DNA from: JANLTP01 sp031363055
Lineage (GTDB): Bacteria > Pseudomonadota > Gammaproteobacteria > Burkholderiales > Burkholderiaceae_E
Direction of reading: 5' to 3'
Assembly (NCBI GenBank): GCA_031363055.1
Contig: JANLTP010000019.1
Location: 46,774 to 110,773, forward strand
DNA: 64,000 bases
Under the pieces are notes generated by a model. The model searched no databases and had not been told where the DNA came from. It saw only the letters and a program-made list of their open reading frames with translations. Positions 26,101-33,359 of the stretch are shown here, piece after piece; positions within the stretch are counted from its first letter, which is position 1; each line of letters opens with the position of its first letter. The position numbers were made by a program, and so were the translations under genes.

Positions 26101-26638
26101 GCATGCCGCGACCACCGCCACCCCAACTGGCCTTGAGCATCAGCGGATAGCCGATTTTCGCAGCTTCAATTTTTGCCTGCTGCAGATCGCGAGCGCGGTC
26201 GGCGGGCTCGCCACGCGGCAGCGGCCCGGTCGCCGGCATGACCGGGACACCGGCCGCGATCGCCGCATTGCGCGCGGCGACCTTGTTGCCCAAAGTGGTC
26301 ATGACCTGCGAGGTCGGGCCGACAAACAGAATGCCGGCGCGCGCGCAGGCCAGCGGCAGCTCCGGGTTCTCGGACAGAAATCCGTAACCCGGATGAATCG
26401 CATCGACCTTGGCGAGTCGCGCAATCCGGATGACCTCATCAATATCCAGGTAGGCCTGCAAGGGTTTCTTGCCCTCGCCGACCAGGTAACTCTCATCGGC
26501 CTTGAAGCGATGCAGCGCGAAACGATCCTCAAAGGAATAGATCGAGACCGTCCGAATGCCCGATTCCGCCGCCGCTCGCATCACCCGGATGGCGATCTCT
26601 GAGCGATTAGCGACCAATAAGGATCGAATACGAGGCAT
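23129..26638 (-). CDS. pyc: Pyruvate carboxylase
   Basis: 1169 aa from the ATG at 26638 (GGAG 8 nt upstream), the normal length of the single-chain enzyme. Order of domains: biotin carboxylase with ATP-grasp (SWGGGGRGMRV, FFIEVNPRIQVEHTVTEEVTG), carboxyltransferase TIM barrel (LLTDTTMRDAHQSLFATRMRT; SVECWGGATFDVAMRFL), the PC tetramerisation/allosteric region, and a C-terminal biotinyl domain with the biotinylated lysine in EAMKMES. It makes oxaloacetate from pyruvate, bicarbonate and ATP. No frameshift is seen. Confidence 0.97.
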   Translation of the reverse strand: MPRIRSLLVANRSEIAIRVMRAAAESGIRTVSIYSFEDRFALHRFKADESYLVGEGKKPLQAYLDIDEVIRIARLAKVDAIHPGYGFLSENPELPLACARAGILFVGPTSQVMTTLGNKVAARNAAIAAGVPVMPATGPLPRGEPADRARDLQQAKIEAAKIGYPLMLKASWGGGGRGMRVLESDADLEAQLEVARREAGAAFGNDEVYLEKLLRRARHVEVQIIGDTHGNLVHLFERDCSVQRRNQKVVERAPAPYLDQTSRELLCEAALKLGRAVNYTHAGTVEFLMDADTGKFFFIEVNPRIQVEHTVTEEVTGIDVVKSQLRITEGARIGDADCPVPKQADIRLNGHALQCRITTEDPENGFTPDYGRITAYRSAAGFGVRLDGGTAYAGAVITPYYDSLLVKVTAWAPTHLEAIRRMDRALREFRIRGVATNLQFVENIINHPNFAGGHITTRFIDSTPELLRFVKRRDRATRLLRYIGDVSVNGHPDMKGRTKPDLSHAHLIKPKIDLTTAIAPGSRDLLRQLGAPKFAQWMLDQKRVLLTDTTMRDAHQSLFATRMRTLDMTRIAPYYARMAPELFSVECWGGATFDVAMRFLKEDPWQRLSQLRAAMPNVLLQMLLRASNAVGYTNYPDNVVRYFVEQAARGADGKGGIDLFRVFDSLNWVRNMRVAIDAVNQAGALCEGAICYTADIHDSKRKYGLDYYLQLARELKSAGVHILGIKDMAGICRPRAARELVAALKAETGLPVHFHTHDTSGIAAASVLAAIEGGADAIDGALDSMSGLTSQPNLGAIVAALEGTPYDTGMDRAALMQLSDYWEGVRKYYSPFEADIRSGTADVYQHEMPGGQYTNLREQSRSMGLEHRWPEVSRTYAQVNLLFGDIVKVTPTSKVVGDLAIFMVANNLSVTDVMDPARDVAFPESVISLFKGELGFPPDGFPDAVSRRILKCDSAAPLLASPPEPYRPGDQLGELDLVAARSDAERAVGHLISDTDLASYLMYPKVFTEYSAHLRRYGDVSVLPTPTFFYGLAEQEEAAIDLDPGKTLVLVMQGTAPSEDETQIKIFFELNGQPRTMRVERAGVIGRSPKRSQAVAGNASHVPAPMPGMVVTVAVRAGQNVKAGDPLVSIEAMKMESQIRAERDATVKAVHVKSGDTVAAHDLLVELST

Positions 26639-26815
26639 TAGTGACTCCAAAATCAGGTTCTGGTGCGAATAAAGGCAATTTCAATGCCGGTTCTGTCGGC
26701 AGGGGCAGGCTTACTTGCGTTTAAAATTCTAAGTGATGCGCTCAGGTGGTGCTGTCTGCACTTTTTGTTTGCACTTATTGATGCACTACCGTTCTAATAA
26801 CACAAGGTCAGTTTC

Positions 26816-28528
26816 ATGAAGCTAGTCCCGCTCGGACTTATCTGCGCCGTTGCCCTCGTGAACGCCGCTTGCGGCGGCACCGGATCAACCACTTCGGGAT
26901 CGACCCCAATAGCCGCACCAGCCCCGGGACCGACTGCGACGCCGACATCGGCACCAGCGCCCAACGCTGCACCGTACCAAAACGAAGCCGGCTGCCTGAC
27001 TTATAACCTGACTACATCTAGCCAATTATCAGGAGTAGACCCCTTGGCCGCGAGCCAGTGGCATTTGCAGAACACCGGACAGTCGGGCGGCGTTATCGGC
27101 GAAGACATGCGCGCCATAGCCGCCTGGGTAACAACCAAGGGCAGCGGTACCCGAGTCGCGGTTATTGACGATGCGATTGAAGTGACCCATCCCGATCTCT
27201 CACCTAACGTCGTGGCCGGTGGCAGCTTGAGCTATCGCTCGGGGGTCAACAAGGGCACCGCCTTTCCGTTGCCGTGTTCAATCAATGATGATCACGGCAC
27301 CGCTGTCGCCGGACTGATCACTGCGCGCGATGGCAATGCCATTGGCGTGGCCGGCATTGCGCCGCGCGCGTCGTTGGTCGGATTGAACGCCTTGTCGACC
27401 AACCTCGATACCGACATTGCTGACGCCTTGCTGCGCGATGGCACTCAAATTGCCGTTTACAACAACAGTTGGGGATCGCCCGACGACGGTCAATTACATG
27501 CCGCCGAAGCCGCATTCAAGACAGCGATTGCCAACGGCATCGAAAAAGGTCGCACCGGCAAGGGATCGATTTACGTTTTTCCGGCGGGTAATGGCGGCTG
27601 TTATACCGGCCAGGTCAGGTTGGACGGCTCGTGTACTGGCGATTCGGACAATGCCAATTTCGACGGTTACACCAACTTTCTCGGCGTCAATACAGTCTGC
27701 GCGGTCAGTGATAAGGGAGTCAAACCCTGGTATGGCGAGGTCGGCTCGAACGTCCTGGTGTGCGGTGTCTCCAGCGATCGCACGGCCAATGTTTCGACCA
27801 CGGATATTACCGGCCGCAGCAACGGCAGCGGCTATCGCAGCGACTTTTCAGGTACCTCGGCCAGCACGCCGATGGTGTCCGGTGTCGTCGCATTGATGCT
27901 GAACGTGCGCCCCGAGTTGACTTGGCGCGACGTGCGCCTGATTTTGGCCGAAACCGCACGCAAGAACGATGCGACCAACCCTTTATGGAGCAACAATTTC
28001 AGCTATAACTATCACCCGAGCTACGCCTTCGGTGTCGCCAACGCGCAAAGCGCGATCGCACGCGCGGCCAACTGGGTCTCGGTGGGCAACTCGTCAACCT
28101 TGCAATCCTGCGGGCCGTTTACTCGTACAGTCAGTTTCAGTATTGCCGACGCCACCGGCACCAACTCAAGCAACGCGGTGGCCGGCCCAACCGTCGAAGA
28201 CAGTCAGGCCATTTCGTCCACCAATTGCGGCATCACCAAGATCGAATATATTGAAGTCAAGTTTGCCGCCACCCACACCGCTTCAGGCGATCTGCGCGTG
28301 CGCCTCGTCAGCCCGAACGGGCTGGTCAGTGAGTTGGCCAGCGCCCGGGTATGTCAGGGAAGCTGCGGCTCCTATGGCGACTCGACGGGCGCCAACCCCT
28401 GGGGTTTCGGCTCGGTGCGTCACCTGGGCGAAAACGTCGCCGGCACCTGGCGCTTGCAGGTCAATGACATGATCCCGGTCGATGTCGGTACGGTTCGCAA
28501 TTGGAGCATTCGTTTTTGGGGTAGATGA
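26816..28528 (+). CDS. S8 subtilase with C-terminal proprotein convertase P domain
   Basis: 570 aa. The N-terminal signal ends near Cys19 (a lipobox-like NAAC), followed by a Ser/Thr/Pro/Ala-rich linker (20-55). The catalytic domain opens with DPLAASQWHLQNTGQ, as in kexins; triad residues are Asp118 (VAVIDD), His160 (DDHGTAVAG) and Ser348 (SGTSASTP), with oxyanion Asn259. Residues ~430-570 form a P domain (RVRLVSPNG; GENVAGTWRLQVND; WSIRFWG). There is no room for a classical I9 propeptide. A separate gene 31 bp downstream encodes a propeptide-like protein. Both converge on the M50/HlyD secretion block. Confidence 0.93.
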   Translation: MKLVPLGLICAVALVNAACGGTGSTTSGSTPIAAPAPGPTATPTSAPAPNAAPYQNEAGCLTYNLTTSSQLSGVDPLAASQWHLQNTGQSGGVIGEDMRAIAAWVTTKGSGTRVAVIDDAIEVTHPDLSPNVVAGGSLSYRSGVNKGTAFPLPCSINDDHGTAVAGLITARDGNAIGVAGIAPRASLVGLNALSTNLDTDIADALLRDGTQIAVYNNSWGSPDDGQLHAAEAAFKTAIANGIEKGRTGKGSIYVFPAGNGGCYTGQVRLDGSCTGDSDNANFDGYTNFLGVNTVCAVSDKGVKPWYGEVGSNVLVCGVSSDRTANVSTTDITGRSNGSGYRSDFSGTSASTPMVSGVVALMLNVRPELTWRDVRLILAETARKNDATNPLWSNNFSYNYHPSYAFGVANAQSAIARAANWVSVGNSSTLQSCGPFTRTVSFSIADATGTNSSNAVAGPTVEDSQAISSTNCGITKIEYIEVKFAATHTASGDLRVRLVSPNGLVSELASARVCQGSCGSYGDSTGANPWGFGSVRHLGENVAGTWRLQVNDMIPVDVGTVRNWSIRFWGR

Positions 28529-28559
28529 TTTTGACGAAAGAAGATTGATGAGGTCAAGC

Positions 28560-29069
28560 ATGTTCAAGTTGCGCGTTTTGCCCGTGGTTTTTTTCGCGTT
28601 CTCATTGGCAGGCGGCATTGCGCAGGCCCAGGTCAAGGGCACAAGCGAGCACTACTGGTATGACGGCGAAACCAAGCGTCCGTTGTGGATCGATAATGCC
28701 CAGGTCGCCGACTTCTCGGGTCAGGAACGAACCAAGGTAGCCGTCGTCAAAGCGATGCCGGCGACCAAGGCGATGCATGAAAAAATGTCGCCGCTGTTTC
28801 GTGATCAGGCCGATGAAAATGCGCGCGGTCGGGCCTTGCCCGGTGGCATCATCGTGCGACTGCGGCAAGTTCTGCCCGACGATCAGGCACGCACTTATTT
28901 GAACGAGCGCGGACTAAAAGCGGTCCGCGAGATCGGTATTCAAACCGGCCTATGGCTGGTCGAGTCGGCGCCCGGTATGGCAACCCTGGAGTTGGCCAAT
29001 CGCTTGCATGAAAAAGGCGATTTCGTCAGTGCGGCGCCTAATTGGTGGCAGCCCCGGGCGCTCAAATAA
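28560..29069 (+). CDS. Secreted stand-alone subtilase propeptide-like protein
   Basis: 169 aa from the ATG at 28560 (GAGGT ribosome site). A Sec signal peptide ends at GGIAQAQ. The C-terminal ~80 residues (PGGIIVRLRQVLPDDQAR, then LNERGLKAVREIG, ending GDFVSAAPNWWQPRA) resemble the prodomains that precede S8 proteases such as fervidolysin, where the tail PN(Y/W) leads into the catalytic domain. Here no catalytic domain follows. It starts 31 bp after the S8 protease stop. I infer a folding chaperone or inhibitor acting in trans on that protease. Confidence 0.7.
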   Translation: MFKLRVLPVVFFAFSLAGGIAQAQVKGTSEHYWYDGETKRPLWIDNAQVADFSGQERTKVAVVKAMPATKAMHEKMSPLFRDQADENARGRALPGGIIVRLRQVLPDDQARTYLNERGLKAVREIGIQTGLWLVESAPGMATLELANRLHEKGDFVSAAPNWWQPRALK

Positions 29070-29076
29070 AGCGGGA

Positions 29077-31182
29077 TTAGAAGCCGCTCTCGCGAACCGC
29101 CAGCGCCAATACGTTGGTCCACAGATCGGCCAGGAAGCTACGCCGGCCGCCGTCAATGATGGCCGCGCCGATCTCGACCGAGCGATGCATCTGCGGATCG
29201 GTATTGAGTTTGATCCGCACCCGGTAGAGCGCATCACGCGGGGTCAACGAGCCATTGGTCTGCTTGGTGGCGGCAATTCGGCCACCATTATCACTGGCCA
29301 GCATCGCATGCGGCAGTACTTGTGCGCGCGCCGAGTCGATAGTAACCACATCACCGGACAGTGGCGCTTCAAAACGATTGCGTCGATAAAAGCGTACCGC
29401 ACTGCCGACCTTGATGAGTTCCAGCGACTTTTGTTCAACCAAGGCATCGACAATCCAGCTTCGTGGATCGATCAGAATGCCGATCGCCTGATTGGCGGTA
29501 ATCCAGACGCCGGGTTGTACGTCATGATCCAGATCGAGCAGGCGGCCGTCGAACGGCGCGCGTAACTCGAGACGCTGCAACTCGGCCTGCTGAGCGCCCA
29601 ACTCGGCTTGCTGCTGAGCCAATTGCTCGGCCAGAACGCCGCGCTTTTCGGCGCCATCGCTGCGCCCGACCATCTGGTCCAGTTGCAGCGCCAGTGATTC
29701 AGCCAGGATGCGCGACTGCACCGCCTTGCTACGGGTGTCGGGCGAATCCAGGGTAATCAGCACCGCGCCGGACTTGATCGCGCCTTCCGGATGCAGGGTC
29801 GCCACCCGCGCTGGAAACGGGCTGTAAATCAACTGCTGTTGTTCGGCGTGCAACCAGCCTTCACCACCGACGTTACGCGCCCAGGGAAAGGCCAGCACCG
29901 CGAGCAGCACCGCCAGCACGGCTGCCAGACCGAGCCAGCGTTGCAGGCCAATTTGTGATCGTCGCTCAACCCACACTTTGACCTCCTGCCATAACGGTCG
30001 AAAAACAAACCAGATGATCTCCACAATGAACAGGAAGATGCCGAGAATCTTGAAGAAAAAATAGTAGACCGCCGCCGCAATGCCCAGAAAAACAACCAGA
30101 CGATAGATCCAGGTCAGAAATGCAAAGGCCACCAGAAAGCGCCGCAAGCCGGGCTCAAAAAATTCCGGGTCGGCGTCATGCCAGCCCAGCAACCAGCGCC
30201 GCAGCCGTACTCGGGCCAGTGCGAAGCTGCGCGAATGCAGATTCGGCAAATCGAGTGTATCGGAGAGCAGGAAATAACCATCAAACCGCATGAACGGGCT
30301 GGCGTTGATACCGACCGTCAAGATCCAACTGGTGGTCGCCAGAAAGAATAGCGCACTGCGCAGCGCGCCGTCATTCACCAGACTCCAGGCCAGTGTGGCA
30401 AATCCGGCGATTGCAAATTCCGAGGCCACTCCTGCGGCGGCAATTCGAAAGCGCTGTTTGCGATCCGACAACTTCCAGGACTCGCCGGTGTCGGTGTAGA
30501 GCATGGGCCAGAGCACCAGAAAGGCAATGCCCATATGCGCCACTCGAATGCCGTAGCGAGTCGCCGTGACCGCATGACCAAACTCATGAATGGTCTTCGC
30601 AAAAAATAGCGCCGCCGCATACCCCAACAATCCGCTCGGCGTCAGATGATCCTGGAAGGTATGAACAAAGACATCCCACTGTCGAGCGGCCAGCAACAGT
30701 CCGAGCACGGCCGCGACAATGGAGACCGCAAAAAACGTCCGTGAATAGATGAGACTCAGGATCGGTGTCACGGCCGCCAGAAACCGCTGCGGATGCACCA
30801 ACGGCAGCCGGAAGAACAGGTAGTTGTGCAGCAACCACTGCCAGCGACTGGCACGGGCGCGGGTGGCAAGGCCGCGCAGAAAGTCGACGCTGGCGGCATC
30901 GCTGGCGCGCAACAACTGATGCTGACGAAAAAATCCCAGCAAGGCAATCAGATCGTCTTCGCTGACTGTCAAGGGGGTTTCGTCCTGAACCGTTTGCAGC
31001 AACTGAGCTGGATTCTTCAAATGCCATCGCGACAGAATCTCGAACTCGATCCAGCCGATCCGAAAGAAGCGATTACTGACCGGATCCTGAATCATCCAGG
31101 CGGGCGAGCCATCGCGATTAGCGGCCGCCGGGAACAACTTCAGATCCTCGCGCAACGCCGGCAACTCGCGCTGTGGCGCCAT
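29077..31182 (-). CDS. M50 zinc metalloprotease / HlyD adaptor fusion
   Basis: 701 aa from the ATG at 31182 (TGATG overlap with the upstream gene). Residues ~25-95 look like a PqqD-type winged helix (MIQDPVSNRFFRIGWIEFEIL). Then a membrane domain with the M50 motif HEFGH (His199, Glu200, His203) and the third ligand in NASPFMRFDGY (Asp301). After a TM cluster (~350-425) comes a periplasmic HlyD-like part: lipoyl halves, a coiled coil (LAEQLAQQQAELGAQQAELQ) and a beta-barrel. Such proteins are annotated as putative peptide zinc metalloproteases. As the last gene of the block it may replace an ABC exporter; whether it cuts the exported proteins is unknown. Confidence 0.88.
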   Translation of the reverse strand: MAPQRELPALREDLKLFPAAANRDGSPAWMIQDPVSNRFFRIGWIEFEILSRWHLKNPAQLLQTVQDETPLTVSEDDLIALLGFFRQHQLLRASDAASVDFLRGLATRARASRWQWLLHNYLFFRLPLVHPQRFLAAVTPILSLIYSRTFFAVSIVAAVLGLLLAARQWDVFVHTFQDHLTPSGLLGYAAALFFAKTIHEFGHAVTATRYGIRVAHMGIAFLVLWPMLYTDTGESWKLSDRKQRFRIAAAGVASEFAIAGFATLAWSLVNDGALRSALFFLATTSWILTVGINASPFMRFDGYFLLSDTLDLPNLHSRSFALARVRLRRWLLGWHDADPEFFEPGLRRFLVAFAFLTWIYRLVVFLGIAAAVYYFFFKILGIFLFIVEIIWFVFRPLWQEVKVWVERRSQIGLQRWLGLAAVLAVLLAVLAFPWARNVGGEGWLHAEQQQLIYSPFPARVATLHPEGAIKSGAVLITLDSPDTRSKAVQSRILAESLALQLDQMVGRSDGAEKRGVLAEQLAQQQAELGAQQAELQRLELRAPFDGRLLDLDHDVQPGVWITANQAIGILIDPRSWIVDALVEQKSLELIKVGSAVRFYRRNRFEAPLSGDVVTIDSARAQVLPHAMLASDNGGRIAATKQTNGSLTPRDALYRVRIKLNTDPQMHRSVEIGAAIIDGGRRSFLADLWTNVLALAVRESGF

Positions 31183-32525
31183 CAAAGCCCCGTCAGTTCC
31201 CGCAAGGTCGACAAAGGCCGGCGGAACAGGTAATAGGCCAGCGGTGCGCGCTCGCCGAATATCTTCGCAGTGCCTTTCAATCCGATTCGGGCCAGGGTCG
31301 CTTGCTCGTCATTGAGTGCGTCAAACTTGGCACGCAATCGATAAGCGCTGATCCCTTCGGGTGACTGCACCGCCTGGTAGCTGGTTTGTGACAGCGTTGC
31401 CGCCAACGGGCTCAGGGGCGCGATCTGCAAGTACAGTTTGACCGATGCACCGGCCTCAAGGTTGATCGCATCCGACACCGCAAGCCAGATCAGTACACCG
31501 GCATCCTTGGGATCAGCCAACAGCGCGACGCGTTCTCCGGTCACCACCGGTTTGCCTTGCCAGTCGTTGATATCACCGAACACCAACACACCTTTGGCCG
31601 GTGAGCGTACTTCAATGCGCTTGAGCAATTCATCAACATAAGCAACTTCGGCCTGGCGTTCGGCAACCTTGCCGTTCAACGAGGCCAACTCGGAGCGACT
31701 TTGGGCGTTATCAAAAGCCTTCTGTGCAGCCGCCAGTGCGTCGGCCCGTGCCACCTGAAACTGCGTGATGGCAACCTCGCGACGATTGCGCAAGGTGGTT
31801 TCGTCGAGCGTGAACAACAATTGGTTCTGGGTCACGGTCTGATTCGGCTGCACACTGAAGCTCTTGATGACCCCGTCCATCGGCGAGGAAATGGCCAGCG
31901 CGTCCAGTGCGATGATCTCGGCCTGCGCCAGCACCGAAAGGCGAATCGGCATGAACATCGCGGCCAGCGCCAGCAGCAGTGCCGCTGCGCCCAGCCAACG
32001 CCGGGTTGATATCGGCCGGCCTCGCGGTCGCTTCGGCGTCAGTGCAGCCCAGGCATGCCCGAAAGCGGCCATCAGCCTACCGGTCAACTCTTGAGCAGAA
32101 TCGCTCGGCGCCTCGTTAACTGCATAGGCCGCAAAGCCCAAGGGCTCGCGATTAGGAGCTACGATCGGATAGACCAACAAATAGTTGGGCAGCCATTCGC
32201 GCCAGCCTTCCTGAAACGAGGACGGAAAGTCCTCGATCGCCACAAACTCGGGTTCGGTTTGATTGCGCCGGAGAATCTCGACGCCGAGTCGCTTGATCCA
32301 GATCGTAAACGGCGTGTCATCGCTTAACTGCGCGAGGCCGGATACCATCCGCAGCAGTGGCTTTCGGCCCTGCAATGACCAGACGAATCCTTGCCGGTAC
32401 GGAAACAATTGCCAGGTTTCGTTGGCAATGCTGAAGATCAGCTCGGCCACGGTGCTGGCCGCGCGAGCCCGTTCCTCGAGGATGGTGTAGTTATGAAGTG
32501 CCGTCGCGGCCTGTGACAAGGTCAC
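31182..32525 (-). CDS. HlyD family adaptor with cytoplasmic GAF-like domain
   Basis: 447 aa, GTG start, 6 bp after the previous gene. Residues ~10-160 have no signal peptide and look like a GAF-type sensory fold (ERARAASTVAELIFSIANETWQLFPYRQ; YLLVYPIVAPNREPLGFAAY). A TM segment follows at ~177-195, then the periplasmic adaptor: ISSPMDGVIKSFSVQPNQTV (lipoyl half), coiled coil, then IEVRSPAKGVLVFGD and a beta-barrel. HlyD adaptors bridge inner-membrane pumps to TolC. A cytoplasmic sensor on an adaptor is not typical of type I secretion. It overlaps the M50-HlyD gene by 1 nt. Confidence 0.85.
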   Translation of the reverse strand: MTLSQAATALHNYTILEERARAASTVAELIFSIANETWQLFPYRQGFVWSLQGRKPLLRMVSGLAQLSDDTPFTIWIKRLGVEILRRNQTEPEFVAIEDFPSSFQEGWREWLPNYLLVYPIVAPNREPLGFAAYAVNEAPSDSAQELTGRLMAAFGHAWAALTPKRPRGRPISTRRWLGAAALLLALAAMFMPIRLSVLAQAEIIALDALAISSPMDGVIKSFSVQPNQTVTQNQLLFTLDETTLRNRREVAITQFQVARADALAAAQKAFDNAQSRSELASLNGKVAERQAEVAYVDELLKRIEVRSPAKGVLVFGDINDWQGKPVVTGERVALLADPKDAGVLIWLAVSDAINLEAGASVKLYLQIAPLSPLAATLSQTSYQAVQSPEGISAYRLRAKFDALNDEQATLARIGLKGTAKIFGERAPLAYYLFRRPLSTLRELTGL

Positions 32526-32531
32526 TGCGGG

Positions 32532-33359
32532 TCACTGCGCCTGCGGGAATCGGGCGTTACCACTCATGCCCGCCAAGAGTTCGCTGAAGGCACCACTGAC
32601 CTTGCCCTCGATTTCAATCGATTGACTGGCGGCGTCGACGCGGCCATTAACCGCTGACACGACCGCCGGATAAGTCTTGCCGGTTTCATCGATTCGAATA
32701 TCGAACTTGGCGCCCGGCTTGAGCCAACCCAGCCATTTCGACGGCGCATTGAGTTTCAGTTTCAGCGGACCGGAGGACACCAGATCGACCAGCGGCTGGC
32801 CGACATTGACGCCCTGGAATTGTCGGACATGCAACTTGACGATGCGCCCCGAAAACGGTGCCGCAATCACACATTGGCGCAATTGCGCCTTGGACAGATC
32901 GGTTTGTGCACGGGCTTTCTCAACTGCGGCAGCGGCCAGTGCAACTTCGACCTCGCCTGCCGCATTCAAGCCCTGCAAGCGCACCTTGGCTTCGTGTTGT
33001 TCTCGCGCCGTGGTCTGTTCGGCCTGCGACATTTTCAGTCGGGCATCGAGTTCGACACAATCAAAGGTCACGAGCGCCGCCCCTTGATTCACGGCAGCGC
33101 CCATATCGCCGCCCAATCGGTTGATCTGACCGACAATCTGCGACACCACCGTGGTCTCGCGTTGCGGTATCAACAGGACGCGGATCAGCGGCTCAACCGG
33201 TGCGACGACGGCCGGACTTGGTGTCTGTGCAGTTACCTGCGTCGCTGGCGTCTGAGCGGCGGGCAACTTGGCCGCAGGTGTCTGTGCGCTGGCCGGCGGG
33301 CCGAACAAGAGTCCTGCCACCAGCAGGCAGGGCACACCTCGACGGGTATTCTTAAACAT
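32532..33359 (-). CDS. HlyD-like periplasmic adaptor, short form
   Basis: 275 aa with a Sec signal peptide (cleavage near PPASAQ) and an Ala/Thr/Pro/Gln-rich linker of ~30 residues. Then a lipoyl half (VVSQIVGQINRLGGDMGAAVNQGAALVTFD), a coiled coil, and VIAAPFSGRIVKLHVRQFQGVNVGQPL. It is soluble or tethered only by its partners, and shorter than standard adaptors. Its ATG overlaps the TolC-like stop by 1 nt. Together with the next two genes, the block holds three lipoyl/barrel adaptors. Confidence 0.85.
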   Translation of the reverse strand: MFKNTRRGVPCLLVAGLLFGPPASAQTPAAKLPAAQTPATQVTAQTPSPAVVAPVEPLIRVLLIPQRETTVVSQIVGQINRLGGDMGAAVNQGAALVTFDCVELDARLKMSQAEQTTAREQHEAKVRLQGLNAAGEVEVALAAAAVEKARAQTDLSKAQLRQCVIAAPFSGRIVKLHVRQFQGVNVGQPLVDLVSSGPLKLKLNAPSKWLGWLKPGAKFDIRIDETGKTYPAVVSAVNGRVDAASQSIEIEGKVSGAFSELLAGMSGNARFPQAQ

